Below, one piece after another: positions 25,091 through 37,327 of a stretch of 64,000 nt of DNA. Position numbers and translations under genes: made by a program. The notes beneath the pieces were generated by a model. The model saw nothing but the letters and a program-made list of their open reading frames with translations, had not been told where the DNA came from and did no database searches. Each line of letters begins with the position of its first letter. Position 1 is the first letter of the stretch. Origin of the DNA: Pontederia crassipes (lineage: Eukaryota; Streptophyta; Magnoliopsida; Commelinales; Pontederiaceae); contig CM060194.1 of NCBI GenBank assembly GCA_030549335.1, positions 62,958,547 to 63,022,546 on the forward strand, read 5' to 3'.

Positions 25091-25503
25091 AAAAAAAATT
25101 ACAAAAGTTTATTTAGCGATGTCCTTCAACTTCACTTTGTAACACGAATGTTCTTCATCTTTTAACTCGTTTGCCCTTCTTACCTATGAATGACGGTCTC
25201 CTGATCACGAATCTGACGTGCATCGACTTTCTCCTCTCGACATTGACATTAAAGTGACATGATAATATTAAAAAAATAAAAAAAATGCCACGTCGTAGAG
25301 GAGTTGCGTGTCGGAGCCTCCCGTCGGAGATGGGGTCGACCCCGGCGCCACATTAGATCCGTAATCGGGAGACCACCGATCGTATGTAAGGAGGGCATCA
25401 GGTGAAATAAGTTAAAAGATGAAATACATTCGTGTTACAAGGAGAAATTGGAGGACATCACTGAGCAAACTTCAAAGTTGAAGGGTATTTGGTGTAATTT
25501 TTC
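25091..25503. mobile_element. Short long-TIR element, relative of 11100-12031
   Basis: About 410 bp. The left arm contains GATGTCCTTCAACTTCAC and TTTGTAACACGAATG; the right arm reversed contains ACCAAATACCCTTCAACTTT and CTTGTAACACGAATG, followed in both by CATCTTTTAACT. The interior shares with the larger element a GTGACATGAT(A)AT stretch leading into AATAAAAAAA..TGCCA, then a GC-rich core. Non-coding. No clear target-site duplication. Confidence 0.65.
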
Positions 25504-27700
25504 CACACTTCCCGAGTATAAATAATTTACACACACTATTTCCAAGAAGGGCTCATCTTGTTTGCCTTGGAAAATATTAAAAAATGATTTTATCCAGGAT
25601 ATATAAGTGCTGTAATTTTTTTTTAAAAATAATTAAAGAAATTTCATGGTGATCTACATAATTAAAATTATAGAAATATGTTATTATATTTTAAATACTT
25701 TATAGTTTCTAGAAAAATAATGTATATGTATTAAATACATTATACACATGGAGAGAAACCATTGAATGTGTTCATCTAATAGCTCATTTGCATAGCTGGA
25801 TTTTGATTAGTTAAAAGCAAAATGAGGAATAAGAGTTTGAAATTGTCCAGTTAGATTAATAAAATTACCCGCTGGGCGAATAATCAATTAATAGCCTTTT
25901 ATAATTTTTGAAGCAATGATTCATGTCATCTTTCATTTTGGGCCGCAAACTAAAATGAAGAAAAAAAAACTACAAAAACAAGAGAAAGTACACAAATGTC
26001 TTCAGTAAATATAAGTAAACAAAAAAATGTTTGAATTAATAAAGTAATTATCATTATTATTTCTAACGAACTAAAAAATAATCTTATGACATTTGACAAT
26101 TAGGCACTTTTAAAATAACTCTACCAAAAGAAAAACTACTATTTTGATTAATAATTGACTCATAAACTCCATGCACTCAAGTTCTAACTAAATTGATTAT
26201 CAAAACATGACAAAATCAAGTATCCAATGCCAAATGGATCTCCCAAGCTTAAACAAATTAAACTTTCATCATTTAAATAGCTAATACAAAATAGTTAATA
26301 GGAATTAAAGAACATCTAATAACTTAGTTTCGTGTGTAAATATGTGTCCTCGTGAACATCAATTTTTGTACATGCCACCATCCCTAGTTAACTAATTTAA
26401 TTGCTTGTGTGATTCAAATAGTAAAAAGATTTATGGACTATGTCCTCCAATATGTAAGATATTATAATTGCATAAAAACTCATAACAATAAGTAATTATT
26501 CTTAAACAAGTAGATATTATCAATTGAAAGTATAATCATAATAGGAAGAATCAAGTATCAATAAGGCAACTTCTAAGTCATTAGGTCAACTATTAATTGT
26601 CAAATATAATATTGTCAAAAATTGATGTCCAAGTATTATAGATTTCATATAAGGTTGAATCAGATATCAATAATGCATTATCAAGTATCGCATGTCATGT
26701 ATCAAATGTCAACTTGATTACTTTTTCAAACTCAAGAATCAACTATATCGTTTATCAAATCTCACAATATAATTTGTCAAATATTATTTATTGATGTGAA
26801 ATGACAAGTACTATGATACTTGTTCAGATACCAAGTCTAATGTCTTCAATGATGTGTCAAATATCAACTTCATCGGGCCAATAAAAAAATCATAATGTTC
26901 ACTTATATGATTTCTTTGATTTACTTTGTTTGAATTGTATTGCACTACATGTATTAATTTAATACAAGATTAATATGGAGTCATCTTCCAACCTGTTAAT
27001 TTAAAATTTATCATTCAATAGTGATACTGGCCTCTTCAATAATTAATTATGCCATAATACATTTATATAGAGGATTTAACTTGTGATCAAAGTTTTCATT
27101 TCATTGATACTGAGCATCTATCACTTTAGGCCCAATTTGACTTCAAATTATTTTAACACATGGGATTTAAAATTTTATGGTATTCCACTTTTCAAAAAGT
27201 CACATACTATAAGTAAGAAAAATGTTGGAAAAGTTTTTGCGAAAAGTGTTTGGAAGTCAAAATATTACTATGGTAAAAATTAAAAAAAATGATGTGACCT
27301 CAACATTCTTTTTTTCTTCTCTATGTTGGCACTAGTCATCGTCAAAAGAAAATTTTACTGAGCTTTGAACCCCTAATTTTTTCATGCCATTTTTTGTCTT
27401 AAACTATGGTTTCCAATTCGATAAAATTAAAAGTCAAAATATGTTTGTAATTTTTTTTCTGCGTTAGAAAAATATACCACGATTTATAATCATTTCCTCA
27501 ATTTTATCACGTTCCCAAATAGACCCTCAAAGTAGGTTTTCTAACCCATAGATAATGTATCTCAACTCATGTCAACAAAGAGAGTATTCACAACTACATG
27601 ATATATTTCAACGCATACAAAGTGAATGAATGCACAACTGATAAGTGATACAAAATTAACATAATTGACTATCTTTGCGGTTTCTAAACAAATACTTTAT
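25504..27700. other. AT-rich intergenic DNA
   Basis: No gene recognised. Words such as AAGTATCA and TGTCAAATAT recur irregularly at 26560-26870, hinting at an old decayed repeat. Confidence 0.4.
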
Positions 27701-27719
27701 CAATTGACAAAAAAAAGAA

Positions 27720-28230
27720 AATTGATTCTTAATCAAGTGAAAACCTAGATTACACATAACCTTCATTAGCTACTTAATCAAAAGGGCTATTAATAATCAA
27801 GCAAATAATTAGGCCACACATGATTTTCAACATGCGTTTACTCAAATGGACAATTAATCATAAAGTGACTACTTATATCGCACATGATTTTCATATGATA
27901 TTTAAGCAATTGACATGAGTACAAAGATCAATAAGAAAACCAAGTAAACAAGTAGATCAAATATAAATTATAATTAAGTAGATAACTATATCACCTACAA
28001 CTTTCATTAATTATTTTATCAAATAACAAAGTTAAAAAAATCAACTTATCATCATGCGAGAACTAACTCTAATATGTCATTCGTTAAATAATTTATCCAA
28101 TCATAAAGTAAAAAGGTAACTTTCTCATCAAGTGAACAACACATTTTAGCAAATCATAATGGCAAAAAGAACAATGGATTATCAAGTATACAATTAGATC
28201 ATCCAATCATCAATTAGGAAATTAGGTTGG
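27720..28230. repeat. Degenerate minisatellite, about 65-75 bp period
   Basis: Six or so poorly conserved units can be lined up, each with a block like CACATGATTTTCAT, then TTTAATCAAAT, then an AATCATAAAGT-like end (for example at 27730, 27800, 27875, 27985 and 28070). Strong decay indicates great age. Confidence 0.4.
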
Positions 28231-28240
28231 CATGGTCTAA

Positions 28241-29692
28241 ACCATTTGAACATGGTTATTTCACCTTGATCATGGGTCAAGTTTTGTATTTGCTTGGCTA
28301 AACATGCCTAGAAGAACGTTTGTTGGATTTGAGGAAATTGGATGGGACATTGTGGAACATGTGTCACCTAAAACATGTGTTCCACATTCCAATGTGATGC
28401 GAAAAATCTCTACAAAGACCGAGTTAGCAAATAGGTCGAGTTTTGACTAACACGGGCCAAGTCTTGTGAAATTTGGCATAAGTTTTGCACAAAACACAAT
28501 GTTGGTGTTGATCTCTTTTCAGTTTTATGCCGATCAAACTCTTAGAATGAATTCAATGGACAAAAAAACTAGTATGATTATTCATTGGCCATACGTCATG
28601 CGTAGGGTTGCAAATAAAACCTTCCTCCATAAGTTAATATTGTAACATCCTCGTATTTGTGCATCATATTTATAAATTTTAGTCTTTAGTTCATAGTCTT
28701 TTAGAACACTTCCTATTATAACCTTATTTCTACTTCAATTCTTAAACAAAGTAATTAATCATTTAGTTTTTAATTGTTGTTAATTTTTTACTATAATTGT
28801 ATTCTTTATTACAATTTGGAAAAAAATGAAGGACCCTAAGAAATATAGTCAACCGTTCAAAATGTAAAAAGAATTTGAATAAATCTATAATATTTTATTT
28901 TAAGGGTTTTTTTTATTTATTTCCAGTTACTTTAAAACAATTATGAAGGCACAATTGCAATTAAGTAAAAAAGGAAATTGATGGTGGAGTAACATGAAAA
29001 CTTTACAATAATTTGCATAATAAATAACTAATTTTTAGCTTAGAGTTTGAACTGAAAATATGATATAGTTCAAGGTGACAAATTAAAGTACCCACTCGAT
29101 TAGAAATTGGTAAAATATGAATGATATTATTTTAGCAAGCAAGAAATTGAGACAAACTTTTATTGATGATTTTGGAGTCAGGGAAAGAATAAAGATTATC
29201 AAATTAAATTGGTAGAAGAAATACATTTTTTTTATTTTGATATAAACTTTATTATTTTATACTTCAAAATTTTCAATAATACAGTCTCTAAAATTTTTGA
29301 GATAAATCTTATTTAATTTTTTTGATGATTCATTAATCAATTAATCAATAATCGTATTAGGGATATGATTTTAAAGAAATAATTAAATAGAGGAGTAAAT
29401 TTTCTGACCCTAGTTCAATTTTCACAAATATAAATTACCATTTTATTCTTAATTAATTTTTATATAACGAAAAATGCTCCTCATGACAAAGTTCAGTTAT
29501 GCAATCAATGTGTGTTGTGCACCTTCTTACGTAGCTGCCAATATGTAGATGAAATTTGAAACTATTTATAGTTTCTAATGATAAATTTCATGATGGCTTT
29601 AATTATGAGTAATTACATTTATATTGCCACAAAATAAAATCATGTGTTGTAGACGTTTTGTGTAACATCTTTCTATTCTCATGATGAAATCG
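28241..29692. other. AT-rich intergenic DNA
   Basis: No gene is visible. An imperfect inverted repeat around 28350-28395 (TGTGGAACATGTGT and, facing it, ACATGTGTTCCACA) is the only local structure noticed. Confidence 0.4.
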
Positions 29693-29878
29693 TGGATCCT
29701 TAGAATAAATTTGAAATTCAAATTTAAAAATCAATCTATCTTACTCCTTTTTTATATCATGTTACATTTGATTTGTAGTCGATTTTTCAATATAATTATC
29801 TTTATTTCTCTCTCTTCTTGATATCGTTTCCTCCTTACATTTCATCATTTAAATTAAGGATTTAATAGATATTTTACA

Positions 29879-31195
29879 TGTTGGATCTAAATTTTAATGA
29901 CATACAAAATTATATTTTGATTATACAAACATCGAAATATTAAAGTTAAAATGCTAAAAAAAGTTTAAAAAAAGAGAGACAACTTTACACTACACTTTGA
30001 TTAAATAATTGACTATGATCTTATTAGATTATAGATGAATCATAAATATAAAAATTGTAAACAATCTCGGTAGCTATCCATATAATTCAATATTATCTAA
30101 TTTGGATAATCGTGCATAATATTATGCTAAAAATAGGGCCGATCGAGACAACACTAGTCGATGGATCCAAGATGTCGGTTGACCGATCAATGCATACACT
30201 GCCCAGGTTCCATGACGAGACTATACCGGTCGATGCCGAGATGATACCGATCGATCGACCTGCTATGGTCAGCCAACAAAATAAGTGCAACGGTCATATA
30301 GACCGGTCGATCGGTCCATAAATGTAGTCGACCGGTCCACTGCTGGAATAAATAGCAATGACTATATTTTACGGAGAAAAATGTGGAATAAATTTTGGAC
30401 GAATTTTTCACATGTTGAAACCTATAAAAGGAGTGCCAAAGCCAGTCAACCAACAAAATAAGTGCAATGGTCATATAGACCGGTCGATCGGTCTATAAAT
30501 GTGATCGACCGGTCTACTACTAGAATGAACAGTAATGACTATATTTCACGGAGAAAATGTTGAATCAATTTTGGATGAATTTTTCACATGCTGAAGCCTA
30601 TAAAAAGAGTGCCAAAGACAAAAGCAAATGCACCACATCAAAGCATTGAAGCAAAATTTCAAGAAAAAGATATTTTTCCTTGAAGTTATCGTTTAGAGCT
30701 TTCTTTCTTTCTTTCTTCTCTTCTTGTGAGTGTTCCATTGTAAAAGAGAGAAATCATTCTCAGAAAGATTGTGAGAGCTCACATGTGAAAGATGTTCCAA
30801 ATCTTACCTCTTGAGTGAGAGAAAAGATTAACTTCCTAAAGGAGATGTTGCCTTGCCTTTCGAAGCGAAAAAGAGATGGTTGATGTAATGGGCGTTCTTC
30901 CTTGCCCCATTTGGAATTAAGGAAGAGTTTAGTGGAATCTTCGACAGTCTCAAGGTCGAGAAGTCGAAGGGGACGTAAGCCAAGGTGCGACCGAACCTCG
31001 TCAACAACTACCGTGCATTTTGTGTTTGCTTTTTCTCTCTCTTTCTCCCTCTCATACTATTCTTATGATCTGAATTATTTTGATTTTAAAGGATTAATGA
31101 ATCGATTTTAAGCTTCCGCAATGATTTTCGTAAAATTGATATTTTCGATTGAACACAAATTCACTCCCATCTTGGTGCCCTTTGGGGTTCCTACA
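29879..31195 (+). mobile_element. Copia-type solo LTR (SIRE/Tork-like)
   Basis: A 1317-bp LTR, from TGTTGGATCTAAATTTTAAT to GGTTCCTACA, with TG..CA ends. It lies inside copy 1 of the 720-bp duplication; the uninterrupted counterpart in copy 2 (GATATCTTACCCACTCCC) shows the empty site. Flanking bases TTACA and TCACC are an imperfect 5-bp duplication. Inside is a 177-bp tandem repeat (30273-30449 and 30450 to about 30620), each with a TATA-like CCTATAAAA and GGTCGATCGGTC motifs. No internal region or second LTR remains, so it is a fossil left by recombination; its age is moderate by the blurred duplication. Confidence 0.75.
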
Positions 31196-32366
31196 TCACC
31201 CACTCCCTTGGGCGTATGAGAATTATGGGCGTAGTTCATTGCGCCTCCTCTCTTTGAACCGAAATGAACCAGCTGAGATTAAACCGATTGTCTGGTGATG
31301 AACGACGTTTGATTTCAAGCCAGTAGATGACTACTTGGGAGGGGGATGGTAGAGGACGATGACGGTGGTGACCAAGAGATGAGCAAGAGGCAATGGCAAT
31401 GGCAACTAGGCAGGTGAGCATGAGGCGATCAACGATGGAGACAAGGGGAGAGAAAGCTAGGGAGAGTCGACCAGGCGGCAAGCAGTCAGTGACTGTGGTG
31501 GCGACCAAGCTGTGTGTAATTGTCAATGACGGTGGCGACAAGAGGAAAGCAATCGCTATGGTGAGTGACGATGTGACGTCAATTGATGATGGAGATGACA
31601 ATTGGGAGAGGGTCAAAGGAAGGGAAGGTGAAAGAGAGAGATAGGTGGTGCTGCAAGCGAGTAGCGACGATGCGGTGCGCAAGCATTGACGATGGAGTTA
31701 AGGCATTACGAGTCGAGCAAACAGGAAGAAATAGTGGATTCTTAGAATAAATTTGAAAGTAGATAATTTCGTATTTAAAAGTTAATCTATCTTCTTTTTT
31801 ATAGCCGATTTTTCAATATAATTATTTTTCTTTCCCTCTCTTCTTCATATAACCTCCTCCTCACATATCATAATCTAAATTAAGGATTTAATAGATATCT
31901 TACCCACTCCCTCGGGCATCTGAGATTTATGTGCATGGTTCATTGCGCTTCCTCGCTTTGAATCGAAATGAACCAACTGAGATTAAATCGATTGTCTGGT
32001 GATGAATGACATTTCATTTCAAACGAGTAGATGACCACTTGGGGAGGGGGATGGTAGTGGCATTAGGGCGTAGGAGGACGATGGCGGTGACGACCAAGAG
32101 ACGAGCAAGAGGCAATGATGGTGACAACGAGTAGGAGGCGACAACAAAGGCAAGTGTAGAGGAAGCTAGGGTGAGTCGACCAGATGGCAAGCAATCGACG
32201 ACTGCGGTGGCGACTAGGCTGTCTGTAATTGACAATGGTGGTGGCGACCAAGAGGCAATCAGTCGCTATGGCGATGGTGATGATGTGACGTCAATCGATG
32301 ATGGGGATGACAATTGGGAGGAGGGTCAAAGGAAGGGAAGGTGAATTGGAGAGGTGGTGCCGCACG

Positions 32367-35300
32367 TGTCACGGGGTCATTCTCGGACACTAGACCACGT
32401 GCGGCGACTAGGCGGATAGACACCTAGCCAAGCCTGTTTTGAATTTGCAGCGGAAGTTTTATGGTCGAGACGACTATGCCGAGAGTCGCTCTTATAGGCA
32501 TTCAATCACGGACATGACTAGAGTGTTGGACTACTCGTCATGAGACCATGGCATTAGCGCGTTGCGGCACTAATGTAGGCGCTTGGGCGCTTAAAGTCCA
32601 AAGGGGCGACGAAGGGACCACGGGACGCCACGAAGGGACATCGATGTGGGTTGCCACCCCACGCTCAAGGCCATGACACTAGAATTAAAGGAAAGCTTAC
32701 TTATATTAAATATGATGAAACATAACATACAATTGGGCCTCGGAAGGCACTAGTGAACTCCTCCCAGTGTACCGTATGTATAGGAGTCTTGTTACATATT
32801 GAAGATGCAAAAGACGTACCATACGGGAACGTCACCTACTTGGCCATTCAAAAGGACGGCCTTACAAGATAAATGCCCTAAGGGCGGATAACTTGGTACT
32901 CCGCAATATTACGCAGTGCGTGGCGGCCGCATGTGTTCCATGTTTTCGGCGCTAAGCGGCCGAGGGCTATAAGTTGAGCGGCACTGGTGCCGCGAGACTT
33001 CACGCTTCGTGTCACGAGAAAAATGCCCCGTGACATTCTCCCCCACCAAAGTCGGCGACGCCCCCGACGCCGTTGTCCGGGCTTCCTCGGGGCCTTCGTC
33101 TTGAGTCTTGACTTCGCTTGTCTCGTTCAATTCTGCCTTCTTTGCCTTGACTTCAACTTCACCAGCATCACGCAACGCCAGGAATGCCCGCTCATTGGGG
33201 TCTCGCTGAGGACTCCTCCCTCAGGCCTGCTTCGCTCGCTGATCCTTCGTCCAATCCGGGGTCATCACTTGTGCAGCGCCAATGGAGTCCGCCATGTGCG
33301 GTCTGACTTCATCAAGCAACTATCCGTCCATCAAGTCTCTGTTGGCTTCACTTCTCTTCGACTTGCGCAGCGTCAACTTATGTGGTTTGGCTTCTTTGGA
33401 AGAGTTGTCTCAGGGTCGTGTAGAACACGATGAAGAGTCTCGCCATTCGACCTGCATAGCTTGACTCGATGCCTTCATGTTGCGGATGGCCGCAGCATAA
33501 GGTCTCCCTTCCGTCGAATGCAAAGTACGAGACCATCTCACCCTTGATGATCATTCTTGAATTTCGACGGCTTGAAATAGCACAAACTCTCCGATGTCGA
33601 TGCTCGTAGCTTGTCTGCTTCGAGTGCCTGGGGTCGCTATGATGAGCGACGAGAGTCTTCCCACGGATACTCTGAGATGCTTTCGGTCTCTTTGTGGGCT
33701 TGACTCAACATCTCTATGTTGCAAGTGATTACAACGTAGAGTCTTCCATACCTCTGCCGAACGAAAAGCATAGAACCACCTCCTCCTTGGTGATCACCTG
33801 ATGTTTCGACAGTCTTGAGGCGGGACAAGGTTCTTTGATATGGCAATACATGCCTTGTCCATCCAAGTCGCCATAGTGGGCGACGAGAGTCTCCCCACGT
33901 TCCCTTGGGTTCAACTCACTATCTCCAAGTTGCAGATGGCTGCAACGTTGAGTCCTTCGTCCGCCGAGCCTTGAGAACAACTCCACCTTCCCCTTGGTGG
34001 ACAAAATATATCTCGACGGTTTGAGGTGGAGCAAGGTTCTTTGATATAACATTCCACACCTTGTCCACTCCCAGTCGCTATAGTGAGCGACGATGAGGGT
34101 CTCCCCACATGTGCCTGTGGTTCGACTCGCTTCTCCTGCTTCGATGGGCGATCTTTATCTTCGGCATAAGTAGCTTCCTCCTTGCGACTTGAGCTTCTCT
34201 CCCCCACCATTGCCCTTGCCCAAGGGCTTTGGTGGTATGACACTTGTCCTGATTGACTTGGCAGCATCGACTAGTAAGCGGAGGTTGGACGATCCGGTCG
34301 TTCCAACTCCTTCCTAGTCCAAAGCTTCTAACCCCTCTGCTTGAAGAGCACCAGCACTGGGTCTTCATCCTCCTGGGAACACTGTAGGCGGAGCTCGGTG
34401 ATTCCTTTCACTTCCTCCTTCAACATGCCCATCTGGCCGATGTTGAACAATGCGATCTTCCTCCAGTCCCAACTTGTCAGGGTCTGCATAATTGATGAAC
34501 TGCCAATTCTTCCGTCCCATGTCTGGGATGCATGTTTGCTACATTCTACATTGTCGCGATGACAACGCCATCCTGAGTTTGCCACATCTTGCAGGGTTCT
34601 TGGGATATGCCTTCTTCCGATCCTGTGACCTTCTTTGAAGCTTTGACAATCCCTTTGGGGTATGGACGGGGCGAGATCGTTGTGCTCGTTCACGAAGAGG
34701 ATGCACCTTAGATGCTCGTTCGTTCGCACCTTGGACAAAGTAATGTCACTGTGCTTGTCATCCTAGATCATGCACCTTTGACATACTCGTCCACCGGGTG
34801 GCTTGACCCTTACGAAAGAGTAGCCGTTCCGGGCCTTCACTGATCCGTGCGGATGCTTGTGAAGACGCTCCGCTTAGGTAAGCGGACTGCAGTTGATGAA
34901 CTCGTGGCATGGGCTCCCAACATTACCTCCATATCCATTCGAAGGGACGACATCGCCAATGTGTCCTTCAAAACCTTCGCATTGCGATCCTTGGAGGCCG
35001 CTTCGATTACTCGAGGCGATGTCCGAAAGGAAAGGGCACTCCTTCCTTCGGTTGGCGGCAGAACGCTTGACAGCAGCATGCCAAGGTTCGCCGATGCTCG
35101 ACGCTCAGACCATTTGCCAAATTGGTCGCTGAGTTGAGGCGTCGATTTGCGTTGGCATGTATCAGGTTCGTCCCACTCCTCGATGGATGGCATCACGCCG
35201 CTTGCGGGGCGACACTTGACGAGGCAGGCAAGACTGACAGCTCGTCCACGAGTGTTTGCAAGTAATCAACGCTTTGCTCCATTCCTGAAAGTCATCGTGG

Positions 35301-36664
35301 CGTGACAGGCAATGCTGCGACACGACAAGACGCTTGTGATTGATGCTCCTTGGCCGAAAGGATGATATTCTTTGGCCGAAAAGAGACCGTGAACCTTGAT
35401 ATTTGTCTTTAAGCCAACTTCTCCCGTGAAACGGTTGTGCACTTCACGTTGCATGATTGGGCATGCGATGCGACGTCACAAAATACCGAGCAGCGCCAGG
35501 TCATCATGATAGTGCATGACCGACAGTCCCTGAATGTGACACGGGTCCTCCGAGTTACACGACGCTCGTGTAAGCGATCTCATGATATGAGCAGCGCAAG
35601 ACCATCATGCGGAGCATATGGCCACTCTTTGACGCAGCGCGACACTTCAGGATTCCCGACTGTATACCTGGGGTGGTTGATCTGCTCGAGTGAGCGACGC
35701 ATGACCGTCCCGGTTAGGCGGGACGATCAATCCGCCATCATGATGCGTGACGGACGTTCCTTGACACGACACGGGTGTATGAGGAACATGCTGCGGGGCA
35801 CGACTGGGCGTGCGGCGAGGAGGCTTGCCATGCCTTCCTCGTTGGCATCCACGATCAAAGATCGTGGTACCAGTGCGCCTGGGCGTGATGGAATATTTGA
35901 GCGGAAGCACATCTCCTACGCCAGGGCACGTTGCGACGACACAAGCGAGTCATCGTCACTGGGTAATCCGAGCAGGACGAACTGCTCTGATACCACTTGT
36001 CACGGGGTCATTCTCGGACACTAGACCACGTGCGGCGACTAGGCGGATAGACACCTAGCCAAGCCTGTTTTGAGTTTGCAGCGGAAGTTTTATGGTCGAG
36101 ACGACTATGTCGAGAGTCCCTCTTATAGGCATTCAATCACGGATATGACTAGAGTGTTGGACTACTCGTCACGAGACCGTGGCATTAGCGCGTTGCGGCA
36201 CTAATGTAGGCGCTTGGGCACTTAAAGTCCAAAGGGGCGACGAAGGGACCACGGGACGCCACGAATGGACACCGATGTGGGTTGCCACCCCACGCTCAAG
36301 GCCATGACACTAGAATTAAAGGAAAGCTTACTTGTATTAAATATGATGAAACATAACATACAATTGGGCCTCGGAAGGCACTAGTGAACTTCTCCCAGTG
36401 TACCGTAGGTATAGGGGTCTTGTTACATATTGAAGATGCAAAAGACGTACCATACGGGAACGTCACCTACTTGGCCATTCATAAGGACGGCCTTACAAGA
36501 TAAATGCCCTAAGGACGGATAACTTGGTACTCCGCAATATTACGCAGTGCGGGGTGGCTGCATGTATTCCATGTTTTCGACGCTAAGCGGACGAGGGCTA
36601 TAAGTTGAGCGGCACTGGTGCCGCGAGGCTTCATGTTTCGTGTCACAGGAAACGCCCCGTGACA
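32367..36664 (-). mobile_element. Non-autonomous LTR retrotransposon (LARD-like), minus strand
   Basis: The two LTRs are 32367-33035 (669 bp) and 35998-36664 (667 bp), both TGTCACGGGG...CCCCGTGACA. They differ at about two dozen positions by eye, roughly 4 percent, so the element is fairly young. Orientation is minus: next to the right LTR the minus strand reads TGGTATCAGAGCAG (plus 35982-35995), the primer site for initiator tRNA-Met; next to the left LTR it reads GGTGGGGGAGAA, a polypurine tract. CACG flanks both sides. The 3-kb interior has no recognisable gag or pol, so it looks structurally whole but non-coding. LTR ends and tract suggest Gypsy kinship, by inference. It splits copy 2 of the 720-bp duplication. 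Confidence 0.88.
33460..34100. repeat. About 205-230 bp tandem repeats inside the LTR element
   Basis: Three related units: blocks such as CAAGGTTCTTTGATAT (33827 and 34033), CTCCTTGGTG/CCCCTTGGTG and GCGACGAGAGTC recur at about 205-230 bp. The units are diverged from each other. They occupy the part of the interior where coding sequence would be expected in an autonomous relative. Confidence 0.65.
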
Positions 36665-36753
36665 CACGTGAGTAAGCGACGATGTGATGCACAAGCATTG
36701 ATGATGGAGTTATGGCATTACAATTCGGGCAAATGGGAAGAAAGCATGACAAG

Positions 36754-37327
36754 TAGGGTACCTTTGATTGAATACTAAGTTTAAAGAACTTTTAATTGTG
36801 AATCACGCCTAATAACCTCAATCATCCTATTAGATCTGACGACCAAGAGAGTGGATAGGAGGCGTTGGTAGGAGTCCCATTAAATTCTTAAATCAATAAT
36901 TTGAAAGAAAATAGCAGGTAGTGTCATAAAAATAATCATGAAACCAATTATAATAAATTATACAATGTACAAAGTTTTGCCTCCACCACTAACGGGTTAA
37001 TGGGTTTCCCTTCCACGGTGGAACTCAAGGAACCAAGTCACGATCCATTTGCGTCGGATGCTACTTATCGGGTTTTCGTCGGGATCCAATCAATCGACGT
37101 AGTCATTCGAGATATGCGAATAATATCAACGACCAAGATTTCAGAACCCCATCGATCCGATGGTCGATTTGACTCGGGGCGTATTTTAGCGAGCGCGAGC
37201 ACCGAGAGCGCCTCGGTGCTCGCTGCTTTCATATAAAAGGGCGGCTGCGTCGAGCTCCCCGCGGGGGCTTCACCGTTCTTTACTTCTTTTCTCCGACTGC
37301 GACAGCGAGCCGAGGAAGGGCGACATC
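36754..37327 (+). promoter_or_regulatory. ILP1-like gene promoter, TATA box and leader
   Basis: CATATAAAAGG at 37230-37240 is a good TATA box, 88 bp ahead of the ATG at 37328. Just upstream is a perfect 12-bp inverted repeat, GCGAGCACCGAG at 37195-37206 and its reverse complement at 37212-37223 with a 5-nt loop. From 37000 onward the DNA becomes GC-richer, in contrast to the repeat-rich left side. Confidence 0.65.

Larger units (their letters stand above)
29693..36753. repeat. Tandem 720-bp duplication, both copies split by LTR elements
   Basis: Copy 1 is 29693-29878 plus 31196-31731; copy 2 is 31732-32366 plus about 36665-36753. Each begins TTAGAATAAATTTGAAA and continues through CGATTTTTCAATATAATTAT, GGATTTAATAGATAT, CATTGCGC and GTCTGGTGATGAA to a closing GCATTGACGATGGAGTTA. 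Removing the two insertions makes the copies collinear over about 720 bp. The purine-rich second half gives long open frames on both strands by composition; I see no protein in them. Confidence 0.8.

Noticed and set aside
31236-31690. Overlapping open frames on both strands
   Set aside because: They arise from the purine-rich half of the 720-bp duplicated repeat; the second copy does not keep the same frames.
33460-34100. Repeat array considered as CRISPR or satellite
   Set aside because: Unit length of more than 200 bp, no spacers, and location inside an LTR element of a plant genome.
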